Shown one piece after another: positions 8,367-16,730 of a stretch of 64,000 nt of DNA (its first letter is position 1; every line of letters begins with the position of its first letter). Source of the stretch: Leptospira neocaledonica (lineage in GTDB: Bacteria > Spirochaetota > Leptospiria > Leptospirales > Leptospiraceae); assembly GCF_002812205.1 (NCBI RefSeq), contig NZ_NPEA01000005.1:1-64000 (forward strand). Direction: 5' to 3'. The position numbers were made by a program, and so were the translations under genes. The notes beneath the pieces are model-generated. The model saw nothing but the letters and a program-made list of their open reading frames with translations. It did not search any database and had not been told where the DNA came from.

Positions 8367-9890
8367 TCACCCCAGCCGTAGCTCCTTTAAATAGCCATCT
8401 AATTCCTTTTGGGTCTTAGCAAGTTCAGCCTCTAAGGATTTAATTTCTTTTTGCACCGCTGGAATATTAATTTCTTCTTCTTCTTCAAAGGTATCCACAT
8501 AGCGAGGGATATTTAGATTAAACTCCGCTTCTTGGATTTCGCTGAGTGTGGCTCGGTGGGAATACTTCTCGATCTCATCAAAGGATTTAAATGTCTTTAC
8601 GATCTTTTGGATATCTTGATCTCTGAGTCGATTTTGTTTTTTACCATCTTCGAATTCTCGGCTTGCATCTATAAATAAGATATGTTTATCTCGAGTCGTC
8701 CTGGCCTCTCTCCAGTGTTTTCGTGCTTTATTAAATATTAATATAGCAGCGGGTATTCCAGTTCCAAAAAAAAGTTGAGATGGTAATCCAATAACGGCTT
8801 CTAAGATATTCTCTTCTATAAATTTAGTTCGGATGGTTCCTTCCGATCCGCCTCTAAATAGAACTCCATGAGGAACAATGACTCCTACCTTTCCTTCTCC
8901 AACTAAAGCCGTTTCTACCATATGACTGATAAATGCATAATCACCTCTGCTTTTCGGGGGAATCCCTCTCCAGAATCTTCGATGTTTATCTTTTTCCGCA
9001 TTTTCATGTCCCCATTTTTCTAAACTGAAAGGTGGGTTTGCAACTACGATATTAAAATGCATGAGGTTATCTTTTTCGATTAATCTTGGATTGTCGATAG
9101 TGTCGCCCCATTCAATTCGAGCACCGTCCATTCCGTGTAAGAACATATTCATTCGCCCAAGGGACCAAGTGGATCCGTTTGATTCTTGCCCGAATAGAGC
9201 GTAATCTTCTGATCCTACTTCATGAGCTACCTTGATGAGGAGAGAGCCTGATCCGCATGCGGGGTCGCAAATTTTATCACCTGGTTTGGGTTGGACTAGC
9301 TTTGCAAGTAGTGTAGAAACTTCCGGTGGACTATAAAATTCCCCGGCTTTCTTTCCGGCATCGGAGGCAAATTTACCGATCAAGTACTCATACACGTCTC
9401 CGATCACATCTCTGTTTCCGATCCGAGAGGGACGCATGTCTAGTTTTTCGTTACTGAAATCTTTTAAGAGATTTTGTAGTCTTTTATTGCGATCTTTTGT
9501 TTGTCCAAGAGCTGCTTCGCTGTTGAAGTCTATATTCCGAAAAACATTCTCTAATTTTTGCTTATTGGCTTCTTCGATATTATGTAAAGCTTGATTAATG
9601 AGCTCGCCGATATTTGATGCATCTCTCTGTCCATATAGAAAATCAAAATCGGATTCTGGAGGAACGATAAAGCGTTCCCGGGAGAGTGCTCTTTCGACTC
9701 TTTCTTTGTCATTTGAATATTTCTTTGCATGTGCTTCTTTTTTATCTTTCCAAAGATCAGTCAGATATTTGATAAAAAGCATTGTAAGAATATAATTTTT
9801 GTATTCGGATGGATCGATTGCACCTCGAAAGGAATCACAGGCCTTCCAGACTATATCATTGATTTCTTTTTGCGAAACGGTAGATTTCAT
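8367..9890 (-). CDS. hsdM: Type I restriction-modification methyltransferase HsdM
   Basis: The 507-residue adenine-N6 methyltransferase subunit has an N-terminal helical domain (about 1-150). The catalytic Rossmann domain follows, with the AdoMet motif DPACGSGSL at 209-217 and the catalytic NPPF at 285-288. Just before motif I comes the typical EFYSPPEVSTLLAKL block. Length and motifs are complete, so it should be active with HsdS. It starts with ATG 7 bases after the stop of the half-length S protein and is followed, after a 226-base gap, by the abiF unit. The C-terminal 40 residues form a charged coiled-coil-like helix. Confidence 0.97.
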   Translation of the reverse strand: MKSTVSQKEINDIVWKACDSFRGAIDPSEYKNYILTMLFIKYLTDLWKDKKEAHAKKYSNDKERVERALSRERFIVPPESDFDFLYGQRDASNIGELINQALHNIEEANKQKLENVFRNIDFNSEAALGQTKDRNKRLQNLLKDFSNEKLDMRPSRIGNRDVIGDVYEYLIGKFASDAGKKAGEFYSPPEVSTLLAKLVQPKPGDKICDPACGSGSLLIKVAHEVGSEDYALFGQESNGSTWSLGRMNMFLHGMDGARIEWGDTIDNPRLIEKDNLMHFNIVVANPPFSLEKWGHENAEKDKHRRFWRGIPPKSRGDYAFISHMVETALVGEGKVGVIVPHGVLFRGGSEGTIRTKFIEENILEAVIGLPSQLFFGTGIPAAILIFNKARKHWREARTTRDKHILFIDASREFEDGKKQNRLRDQDIQKIVKTFKSFDEIEKYSHRATLSEIQEAEFNLNIPRYVDTFEEEEEINIPAVQKEIKSLEAELAKTQKELDGYLKELRLG

Positions 9891-9897
9891 ATTTTGT

Positions 9898-10488
9898 TTA
9901 TTTACCTTTGGCAGCCTTAATGCAGCTTTCCTCTACAAGTTTTCTTTTTAATTTGCTAATCCGTTCGATTAGATTCATTTCCATTGTATATAAGTTTTGT
10001 ATCTTCGCTATTTGGGATTGAATCGAAGAATCTGGAATTGGAATTTTCAACTCGGATAGGGCAGCGACAGAGACAAAGGGGATCGTAGATCCAGAAGTAT
10101 TTTTCTTAAAATATTCTTGTGATAATTCAGAGTTAAGATACCAATTCAAATATTTTCCTAATATCCTATGTGGAGTTAAGATATAGAAAGAATTTCCTGC
10201 TATTGTATTCTTCTCCACGGAGTGAATTAGGTACGATCTATTATATTGTCCCTTTGCTACGAAGAGTATATTGCCTTCGCTGATAACATATTTATCTGGC
10301 TTTTCGTTCTCTGATGGCGTGAAGCGCAATTGTGGATCCTGGATTAAAAAGCCATCTTTATCAAAATCGCGGACTTGCGCTAAACGATATGAACCTCCGG
10401 GGTCTTCCGAAATTCTTGTGCGAATCTGATACCCTACCTGGATTTTTGCTACATCAGATATTTTTTCGATCGAAACGGGATTTTTCAC
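9898..10488 (-). CDS. Half-length type I S-like protein with a single target recognition domain
   Basis: This 196-residue protein resembles one half of an HsdS subunit: an S-type target recognition domain (about 1-150, including the GSTIPFVSVAALSELKIPIP segment) and one helical dimerisation arm (about 150-190, ERISKLKRKLVEES). It is the first gene after the operon promoter and precedes hsdM by 7 bases. A complete two-domain HsdS is encoded later in the same operon, so this is a second potential specificity protein. Half-S proteins can work as homodimers; whether this one does is inference. The start is a GTG at 10488 with no ribosome site, only a few bases after the predicted transcription start. 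Confidence 0.85.
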   Translation of the reverse strand: MKNPVSIEKISDVAKIQVGYQIRTRISEDPGGSYRLAQVRDFDKDGFLIQDPQLRFTPSENEKPDKYVISEGNILFVAKGQYNRSYLIHSVEKNTIAGNSFYILTPHRILGKYLNWYLNSELSQEYFKKNTSGSTIPFVSVAALSELKIPIPDSSIQSQIAKIQNLYTMEMNLIERISKLKRKLVEESCIKAAKGK

Positions 10489-10556
10489 AGTAGGTTAATT
10501 ATAGTAATAAAAATATGCTTGTCAATTAAAATTTTTTGGGTTATTTTTCCTACTGT
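10487..10556 (-). promoter_or_regulatory. Operon promoter flanked by an 8-bp inverted repeat
   Basis: On the minus strand TTGACA (10525-10520) and TATAAT (10503-10498) are separated by 16 bases, a consensus sigma70 promoter. The core is bracketed by exact inverted repeats CCTACTGT at 10549-10556 and ACAGTAGG at 10487-10494 (plus-strand reading). The inner one overlaps the GTG start of the half-S gene. The arrangement suggests repressor half-sites controlling the restriction operon. The predicted start near 10491 would give an almost leaderless mRNA. Confidence 0.75.
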
Positions 10557-10636
10557 ATTGAAAGTTTGGGGTTAATAGTTGCCTTGCGATTTGCTTGAAT
10601 ATTAAGAAACGTACGAGTATGTAAAGTGCGTGCCCT

Positions 10637-11380
10637 TTAGCAAGCTTCCGGCGTAGTTGGATCTAACTTAAGGACTCCAATTCCAAAGGCTTTGCTAAGT
10701 CTGGCTAATTCATCCATCAGGTCTGGATCTTCTTCAAAATTTACTGCTACTAAATAACCTTCGTTCGCCCAAGAAGAATTGGAGACGGCTTGAAAATACG
10801 CCTCTCTTAAATTTCCGAAATGCAGGTTTACTTTCATTTCAAAAGAATATAGTGTGCAATCGGACGCACCCATTAGTTTCTGCAATATTAATGTTTCAGG
10901 CTCATATTCCTCGAAAGCGAATCGAACACCAACTATGTCGGGGTGCAACCATCGGTTCGCGCCTCTTTTTGCTTTCAATGAAACTTCGTGATAGATCGTT
11001 TTGACATATGCTTTAAAATGAGAATTAGAATATATGAATCGAGCCAAGTTCGGGTGTAATTCTCTTTCTTTCTGTGGTGTGTTATCATCTTCTAAATAAA
11101 TGGATTGCAGTTTGAATGATTGATCAACGAACACTTCTCCCCATTCCGTTAGTGCAAATCTGGCCGGTCTTTTACTCACTTGTTTGAGAATAGTTTTAGG
11201 ATTATTCTTAATATCCACGTAGATTGAAGAAGATAAGGAATTTAATGGGGTCTTTCCGAGAGAGTTAGTTTTTAATTTTTTCTTTTTGGCAAAGTCCCAA
11301 ATTTCAGTTACCGTCATTGGTTCTCTGGTTTCGCTAAGCGCTTTTTCGGCAAGTTCCAGGAAGGATAATGAATCCGACAT
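10637..11380 (-). CDS. HARE-HTH protein with nuclease-like C-terminal domain (COG2958-like)
   Basis: Residues 1-75 look like the HARE-HTH winged-helix domain (SFLELAEKALSETREPMTVTEIW and the later ARFALTEWG), which is shared by restriction enzymes, DNA-binding proteins and chromatin factors. The C-terminal part (about 95-247) has HPDIVG followed by FEMK, a spacing compatible with a PD-(D/E)xK nuclease core, and resembles the COG2958 family. It lies on the same strand just upstream of the restriction operon with its own start, 81 bases before the left inverted repeat of the operon promoter. It could be a nuclease or a regulator of the locus. The domain call is fair; the activity is unknown. 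Confidence 0.65.
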   Translation of the reverse strand: MSDSLSFLELAEKALSETREPMTVTEIWDFAKKKKLKTNSLGKTPLNSLSSSIYVDIKNNPKTILKQVSKRPARFALTEWGEVFVDQSFKLQSIYLEDDNTPQKERELHPNLARFIYSNSHFKAYVKTIYHEVSLKAKRGANRWLHPDIVGVRFAFEEYEPETLILQKLMGASDCTLYSFEMKVNLHFGNLREAYFQAVSNSSWANEGYLVAVNFEEDPDLMDELARLSKAFGIGVLKLDPTTPEAC

Positions 11381-11756
11381 ATTCTAAAATTTTCTGTATA
11401 TACAAAAATTGTAAAGTATTTCTGTCCCTGCGTTAGGGATACGCAGGACGCGTAGCGGACCCCGAGCCGAAGGCGGTTCATTTGGTGTGCCCTTGATCAC
11501 GCCTCCGGCTATCTCGGGCTCGCTTACTCCCTATGGGTCGTTCGCGAAGTCCAAAGTCCGTAGTAGCCCGACCACACCAGATCAGAAAAAGTTTTTTAGA
11601 AATATGGAAAGTGTGTGGGAACGCCCTGAGTATCGCCTTCGAGGGAATTAAGTTACAAACCGAACATAGTACAGTCGAATCGAATAGTTTTCTACCTTAT
11701 AAACTGCCTTGCTTTTATTTGCAGATCGATCAGAACTTGATCGCAAAGGTGCTATG
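11381..11756. other. Intergenic region between the defence locus and the MATE gene
   Basis: This 376-base gap separates two divergently oriented genes. Its middle (about 11426-11635) is a GC-rich structured repeat related to one at 18770-18915. The AT-rich left end should hold the promoter of the HARE-HTH gene and the right end that of the MATE gene. I see no convincing coding sequence; an open frame across the repeat has no family resemblance. Confidence 0.6.
11426..11635. repeat. Dispersed structured GC-rich intergenic repeat, copy 1
   Basis: The element shares ordered blocks with the copy at 18770-18915: GCGTTAGGGATACG, then AGCGGACC, then AGTAGCCCGACC, and GGAACGCCCTGA at the end. Between the last two blocks this copy has CCACAC (11572-11577) facing GTGTGG (11613-11618). 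The other copy has a different but equally complementary pair at the same place. A second imperfect hairpin (CCCGAGCCG facing CGGCTATCTCGGG) lies before it. The conserved pairing with different sequence argues for a selected structure rather than a simple duplication. Confidence 0.65.
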
Positions 11757-13181
11757 ATGGAAGCTATACAAAAAGATTCAAAGTTAGAATTAAAAAAATC
11801 TTCCCTTTGGGGGGAATTAAGAAAAGCGCTTACGGGAACGGAAGCGGATTATACACAAATTTCGCTCGGTAAGGCTGTTTTTTTACTTTCTGTTCCGATG
11901 GTTTTAGAATTGGTCATGGAGTCTGCATTTGCAGTCGTTGACATTTATTTTGTGGGATCTTTAGGTCCTTCTGCCGTTGCAGCTGTCGGACTTACGGAAA
12001 CATATTTGTTTCTTCTTTATTCTCTCGCGATTGGAATGTCTACTGCAGTGACCGCGATCATTGCTAGAAGGATAGGAGAAGGGGATAAGGAACAAGCCGG
12101 GATTGCCGCAGTTCAATCCGTTTTTCTTTCCATTCTAGTTTCGTTACCTTTTGCCATCTTCGGAGTTTGGTTTGCGAAAGATCTTCTTTTGCTCATGGGA
12201 GGAGATCCTTGGGTTGTCGAGCATGGATCTCGTTACACTCAATGGATCTTTGGCGGAAATATCGTAATCATGCTTTTGTTCGGACTCAATGCGGTTTTTA
12301 GAGGCGCAGGAGACGCAGCGATTGCGATGAGAGTATTATGGATTTCTAATGGTCTTAATATGATCCTGGATCCGATCTTTATTTTCGGTTTTGGTCCAGT
12401 CCCGGCTATGGGTATTGAAGGTGCCGCCATTGCTACAAATATCGGAAGAGGAATAGGCGTTGTTTTTCAAATTTATTTACTTCTAAAAGGTGGAAATCAT
12501 ATTCGAGTGCTTCGTTCCCAAATTAGCGTACACTGGAAAATTATCTCGGACATAGTTCGTACTTCCATTGGTGGAATCGGGCAAACTATTATTGGGATGA
12601 CTTCTTGGATCTTTCTTGTAAGGATTATTTCCGAATTTGGAAGTGAGGCTGTAGCTGGAGCAACGATCGCCCTTCGGATCATGATGTTTACTCTGATGCC
12701 TTCTTGGGGTATGTCGAATGCTGTAGCGACTTTAGTTGGTCAAAATTTAGGAGCGGGGAGACCTGATCGTGCGGAACAGTCCGTTTGGATTGTTGGAGTA
12801 TGGAATATGATCTTTCTCGTCGGGGTTTCCATCTGCTATTTTATTTTCAGAGAATCTCTTATGTCGATCTTTACTGATGACGCCAAAGTTATCTCTATCG
12901 GTTCTGAATGGTTGGGAATTGTATCGTATTCTTACTTTGTTTATGCCTGGTGGATGGTCAGTGTTCAGGCCTTTAACGGTGCAGGTGATACTACCACTCC
13001 TACTTTAATCAATCTGGTCTTTTTTTGGGTATTTCAAATTCCTTTTGCTTATGTTTTGGCGAAGGTTCTTTTCTACGGATACTCCGGAGTATTTTGGGCA
13101 AGTATGATCACAGAAACTTCTGTCGGATTGTTTACTCTTTGGTTATTCAGAAAAGGTGGATGGAAGACTTCGAAGGTTTGA
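11757..13181 (+). CDS. MATE family multidrug/sodium antiporter
   Basis: A 474-residue inner-membrane transporter of the MATE (multi-antimicrobial extrusion) family, with about 12 hydrophobic segments in two homologous halves. The family-typical MESAFAVVDIYFVGSLGPSA block is at the N terminus and a matching repeat begins around the middle (IGGIGQTIIGMTSW). It probably exports cationic compounds using an ion gradient. I chose the second of two adjacent ATG codons (11754 and 11757), because AAAGG lies 7 bases ahead of it. An upstream TTG/ATG in the same frame lacks a ribosome site. No specific drug can be named. Confidence 0.92.
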   Translation: MEAIQKDSKLELKKSSLWGELRKALTGTEADYTQISLGKAVFLLSVPMVLELVMESAFAVVDIYFVGSLGPSAVAAVGLTETYLFLLYSLAIGMSTAVTAIIARRIGEGDKEQAGIAAVQSVFLSILVSLPFAIFGVWFAKDLLLLMGGDPWVVEHGSRYTQWIFGGNIVIMLLFGLNAVFRGAGDAAIAMRVLWISNGLNMILDPIFIFGFGPVPAMGIEGAAIATNIGRGIGVVFQIYLLLKGGNHIRVLRSQISVHWKIISDIVRTSIGGIGQTIIGMTSWIFLVRIISEFGSEAVAGATIALRIMMFTLMPSWGMSNAVATLVGQNLGAGRPDRAEQSVWIVGVWNMIFLVGVSICYFIFRESLMSIFTDDAKVISIGSEWLGIVSYSYFVYAWWMVSVQAFNGAGDTTTPTLINLVFFWVFQIPFAYVLAKVLFYGYSGVFWASMITETSVGLFTLWLFRKGGWKTSKV

Positions 13182-13203
13182 ATTCAAAACACTTCTACAT
13201 TCT

Positions 13204-13776
13204 TTAGTGCAGTGAGGCGGTAGCGGAAGAATTGGCTGCCGATACCGTCTGAGCTGTAGAAACAGTCACATTTACAACTCCAACGATCTGTCCGGCATAA
13301 AGCCCGGGGAAATTGGAGAACATATTATTAGATGCAAGTTTAGCGATTACCCGTCCTTTTCCTGCAACCGTTCCTGTAACATTTATAGTTGAAGAAATAA
13401 ATCCTTCTGCATCCTCTCCACATCCGTCCCCGCCAAACTCTGTAGCACCCAAGCTTAAAAGGACTCCGTCGGAGTTTAGTAATACGCTTAAATTTGAGCC
13501 TAAAGAGCCACAACCTAAAGGATTCGCCATTCTGACCGTAAAACTATCACCACCCCCTCGGGAGAATGTTAAACTAGCAACCGGGAACTCTATCCAACTG
13601 ACAGATTCAATATTTAATGGGGGTAGGTCACCTGATCCTAATAATGCGAGCATAGGAGATAGATCTGTCTCGTCGCCTTTTGCCTTTTTTTCGTATGAAT
13701 CGAAAAGCAAGTAAGTCCCACATTGGACTTGTAAGAATATAAGTAAAATATAGAAGAAGATAGATGCACGTTTCAC
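13204..13776 (-). CDS. Hypothetical lipoprotein
   Basis: This exported protein of about 190 residues has a basic start (VKRAS), a hydrophobic stretch and a spirochaetal lipobox LQVQC near residue 19, so it is probably lipidated. The mature part is rich in Gly, Ser and Val with little charge and resembles a beta-rich domain. A GTG at 13776 preceded by GGAAAA is the likely start; the in-frame ATG at 13809 would add a poor 11-residue extension. It converges with the MATE gene at a 22-base gap. No family recognised. Confidence 0.65.
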   Translation of the reverse strand: MKRASIFFYILLIFLQVQCGTYLLFDSYEKKAKGDETDLSPMLALLGSGDLPPLNIESVSWIEFPVASLTFSRGGGDSFTVRMANPLGCGSLGSNLSVLLNSDGVLLSLGATEFGGDGCGEDAEGFISSTINVTGTVAGKGRVIAKLASNNMFSNFPGLYAGQIVGVVNVTVSTAQTVSAANSSATASLH

Positions 13777-13855
13777 TTTTATTTTCCAGAATAGGCCATA
13801 GCTTAACATTTTCGACTATTTGGTGCAAGGTGGATTTTTAAATTCAATAAAACTT

Positions 13856-14602
13856 ATGTATAATTTTGAAAACGAGGTAGTTCTATTTCTGCAAGAAATT
13901 TCCTATGTTTGGGCCGCTTTATTGTTCTTGATTGAAAATCTTCTGATCTTCGCTTGTTCGGTATATATTGGAAATCTCCTGGCTATACGTTACGCTCATC
14001 GCCGTATTGTTCCGGTCCCTCCCAAAGTCGAATCCAAGGAGATCTTATTAGCGATCTCTACTATACTTCTTAATACTATTGTTACATTGATCGGACTTTG
14101 GCTTTGGAGAACAGGTTCTATTCGTTTCAGGAGCGACATCGGGATTTTAGCGTTATTCGATATTTTGATTCTTCTTTTGGTCATGGATATGGGCATGTAC
14201 GCATTGCATAGGATCGCTCATATTCGGTTTATATATCGGTTTGCTCATAGAACTCATCATCGGTATGATAAACCTCGACCTTTGACTCTCTTTGTTTTAA
14301 ATCCTATTGAAGCTCTTGGTTTCGGGGCACTTTGGCTATTGGTGATCTGTATTTACGATTTCTCTTGGGTGGGGATGAGTATTTACCTCGGATTGAACGT
14401 TGTATTCGGTGCAATCGGTCATCTAGGCGTAGAGCCTTTATCTGAGAGATGGCTTCGTTCTAATTTGTTTAATACTCTAACTACTAACACTTTCCATGCA
14501 ATACATCACCAGAATGAGGATTATAATTTCGGATTTTATACTTCGATTTGGGATCGAATGTTTGGCACTCTTTATCCGGGGAACTCGCGTAACCAGGAGT
14601 AG
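13856..14602 (+). CDS. Fatty acid hydroxylase / sterol desaturase superfamily protein
   Basis: A membrane di-iron oxygenase of about 248 residues. The three histidine clusters of the family are present: HRIAH, HRTHH about ten residues later, and HAIHH near the C terminus in the TNTFHAIHHQNEDYNFGF segment. Four or so hydrophobic helices precede and separate them. The family hydroxylates or desaturates lipids in the membrane; the substrate cannot be read from sequence. The start is uncertain: an ATG at 13856 is preferred, but a TTG at 13820 and a GTG at 13823 are in frame and no clear ribosome site decides between them. Confidence 0.88.
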   Translation: MYNFENEVVLFLQEISYVWAALLFLIENLLIFACSVYIGNLLAIRYAHRRIVPVPPKVESKEILLAISTILLNTIVTLIGLWLWRTGSIRFRSDIGILALFDILILLLVMDMGMYALHRIAHIRFIYRFAHRTHHRYDKPRPLTLFVLNPIEALGFGALWLLVICIYDFSWVGMSIYLGLNVVFGAIGHLGVEPLSERWLRSNLFNTLTTNTFHAIHHQNEDYNFGFYTSIWDRMFGTLYPGNSRNQE

Positions 14603-14661
14603 ACTGGTACGCGAGATCTAAGTTAGATTTTCATTATATGAGTTCCAATAAGGGGGAACTC
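14584..14661. terminator. Two hairpins between convergent genes
   Basis: A stem of about 12 bp with one bulged base (CTCGCGTAACCAG facing CTGGTACGCGAG, 14584-14615) overlaps the stop codon of the hydroxylase. A second 7-bp stem (GAGTTCC/GGAACTC, 14640-14661) follows. Neither has a strong T run, but their position between converging genes suggests transcript ends. Confidence 0.45.
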
Positions 14662-14673
14662 CTCAAGACATTC

Positions 14674-15525
14674 TTAATATCCATGAGCTGTCATAACTTT
14701 CTCAAATTTTTCTAAAAGTTTGTGATCGTCTTGGTCGTTCGGATGGAAGCCTGGAATATAATATTCTAATATATAAAAAATCACCGCCCAAGCAAATCCA
14801 GGAATACCGAAGAAGAAGCGAAGATCTCTTACGATTTGGCTCGGATTTGGAATCCCGAAATAGAATAACGCTCTGATCGTGCCAACTATCGCTAAAAGAC
14901 CGAGCAGTTGGACAGAAATTGTCATCCCAAGAATCCGAGTGAAATATCCACCACCGGAAGCTTTATACACGTCATACGCTACTGCCTTATGCTCTAATTC
15001 TTCCAATGCATGCCATTCGATCACCTTCCAACTTGTAGGATCGATCCAAGCAACACGTTGTTCGGGTAGAGAAAGTAAAAATCTTCCGAGAGTAGCGGTA
15101 AAATGTTCTGCAGCTGCAGTGATTGCAAGAGCGAGTCTTTTGCCCCAAATAGGAAAAAGTTTTAAGATGTTTTTTTCTAATATATCGAAGAACAGCCAGC
15201 AAAACATTTTTTCGTGGTTTCGAAAATCTAAGCCGATCTCTACGAATCTTTCGTTCATTTTATCATGAACATTTCCGTGGACCGCTTCTTGTCCTGCGAA
15301 CGCTATGATCTCTTTTTTTAAAGCTGGATCAACGTCTTCACTGAATGCTTTTACGGAGCGAATGAAGAAACGTTCTCCTTCAGGAAATAGCACACTTAAG
15401 CTGGAAAGGAATGCCGTAAAGAATGGGATCTTTTTTCCGAAACCTCTTTCTTTGGCTATGTCTTCCAAAGGAAATTTCGGTTTACGTATCTTCGGCTGGA
15501 CTCTTGTAGATGTCGCTTGGCCCAT
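14674..15525 (-). CDS. Metal-dependent hydrolase family protein (PF10118-like)
   Basis: This 283-residue protein of the predicted metal-dependent hydrolase family (COG3687/PF10118) has ferritin-like ligand motifs spaced along a helical bundle: GQEAVHGNVH (about 79-88), AAEHF (about 137) and ALEELEHKAVAYD (about 173). A hydrophobic helix and an amphipathic segment follow near residues 200-260, suggesting membrane association. The substrate is unknown. The ATG at 15525 is preceded by AGGAGAATATT, a good ribosome site. Confidence 0.8.
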   Translation of the reverse strand: MGQATSTRVQPKIRKPKFPLEDIAKERGFGKKIPFFTAFLSSLSVLFPEGERFFIRSVKAFSEDVDPALKKEIIAFAGQEAVHGNVHDKMNERFVEIGLDFRNHEKMFCWLFFDILEKNILKLFPIWGKRLALAITAAAEHFTATLGRFLLSLPEQRVAWIDPTSWKVIEWHALEELEHKAVAYDVYKASGGGYFTRILGMTISVQLLGLLAIVGTIRALFYFGIPNPSQIVRDLRFFFGIPGFAWAVIFYILEYYIPGFHPNDQDDHKLLEKFEKVMTAHGY

Positions 15526-15696
15526 AATATTCTCCTAATATAAAATCGGTCTGGATTTTCGATTTTTCTTTCTCCATCCTTTGGATTTTCACCGCTCATT
15601 AGAGAATATAAAAAAGATATTATATATTGATTCGGACTTTCTATCCATTCCTTGAGTTTTGTCCGCTCTCATGGGAATAGTTATCTTTTAGATCAG

Positions 15697-15712
15697 TGTA
15701 ACGATTGCTACA
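15697..15712. repeat. Imperfect palindrome TGTAACGATTGCTACA, shared motif copy 1
   Basis: A 16-base imperfect inverted repeat lies in the 279-base gap between the metal-dependent hydrolase and the NmrA-like gene. A near-identical word (TGTAGCGATTGCTATA) is at 63880-63895, also intergenic. It might be a regulator site. Nothing else is evident in this gap. Confidence 0.35.
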
Positions 15713-15804
15713 AAATCCGGTCAATCCCAATCCTGGAAAAATAGGCGGGTAAAATTGAATTTAGGCCGCGAAATATGACAAACGCTGCTCGGGACCTGCA
15801 CCCC

Positions 15805-16692
15805 TTAAGATCTGATAGAAGCCGCTTCTATTTTTACTTTTCCGATTTTTTCTAACCATTGGGGAAAATTCAGAAGGCCAGGATATTCCTTTCGTAAAGA
15901 ATCTAAATCCACTTTAGGATAACCTTCTCGATTGATCCACTCTGTCAAAAGACCTAAAATTTTATTATGAGAATAAACTGTTTCGAGAGGGATACGCATA
16001 TATTCTATTCTTCTATCCAAAAACATAGAAAGTATATCTACTATTTGTAATGGAGTTAGGCTATCTCCTACGAGATCAATAGTTCTTCCCGAATATTTTT
16101 CCGGATTCTCGAAAGCTAAACCAGCAAAAACTCCTATATCTTCCACGGAGATCATATGGATTCTACTATCCGGGGAGACCGTCTCATACAAAAGTCCTCC
16201 CGGTATACCGGAACGGGAATGGATCAAGTTTTCCATAAAACCTGTTGGCCTTAGGATTGTGAAAGGTATGCCTAAGCTATGTATATATTTTTCGATCTCC
16301 CATTTATGGGTCCGAAAGTCGGATTGTCTTTCGGATCCAATTACGGAAGAATATACTAAATGAGAAACCTTTCCTTTTTTAGCTGAATCGGCGACTAACT
16401 TACCAATTTTGACTTCGTTTGCGTCTGTAAATTCATTCGGTTCCCATTCCGGTGGTTGAACACTGAATACTCCGTATACGTCCTGCATTGCAGAGTCTAA
16501 AGAAGAAGGATCTTCCATATTACCTTGGAAAATTTCAGCTCCAAGCTTCTGTAACTTTAAGGCATTATCGGAAGAAGGGTTTCTGGTGATGGCTCTCACC
16601 TTCCAACGGTTTTTGAGCAGGTATTTTGCAGTTTCCCCACCTTGTTGTCCGGTTGCCCCTAACACCAATATGATTTTATCTTTCGGGTTCAT
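15805..16692 (-). CDS. NmrA-like NAD(P)-binding oxidoreductase/regulator
   Basis: A 295-residue member of the NmrA/HSCARG branch of the atypical short-chain dehydrogenases. The N terminus has the Rossmann motif GATGQQGG (12-19), then ITRNPSS and GNMEDPSSLDSAM, typical of NmrA-like proteins. They bind NAD(P) and act as redox sensors or quinone-type reductases. The gene is divergent from a TetR regulator 177 bases away, so control by that regulator is likely. The catalytic Tyr-x3-Lys of classical dehydrogenases is not evident, as is usual for this branch. Confidence 0.88.
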   Translation of the reverse strand: MNPKDKIILVLGATGQQGGETAKYLLKNRWKVRAITRNPSSDNALKLQKLGAEIFQGNMEDPSSLDSAMQDVYGVFSVQPPEWEPNEFTDANEVKIGKLVADSAKKGKVSHLVYSSVIGSERQSDFRTHKWEIEKYIHSLGIPFTILRPTGFMENLIHSRSGIPGGLLYETVSPDSRIHMISVEDIGVFAGLAFENPEKYSGRTIDLVGDSLTPLQIVDILSMFLDRRIEYMRIPLETVYSHNKILGLLTEWINREGYPKVDLDSLRKEYPGLLNFPQWLEKIGKVKIEAASIRS

Positions 16693-16711
16693 TTATGTAT
16701 TCTCCAATATA

Positions 16712-16730
16712 GAACGGCACGGTATCGTTC
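16712..16730. promoter_or_regulatory. Possible TetR operator in the divergent intergenic region
   Basis: GAACG and CGTTC form inverted ends around a GCACGGTAT core, 20 bases upstream of the NmrA-like gene start and facing the divergent TetR gene. Position and size fit an operator for the neighbouring regulator. The symmetry is imperfect. Confidence 0.35.

Noticed and set aside
11533..11757. 74-residue plus-strand frame before the MATE gene
   Set aside because: It lies across the structured repeat and overlaps the MATE start; composition is that of the repeat.
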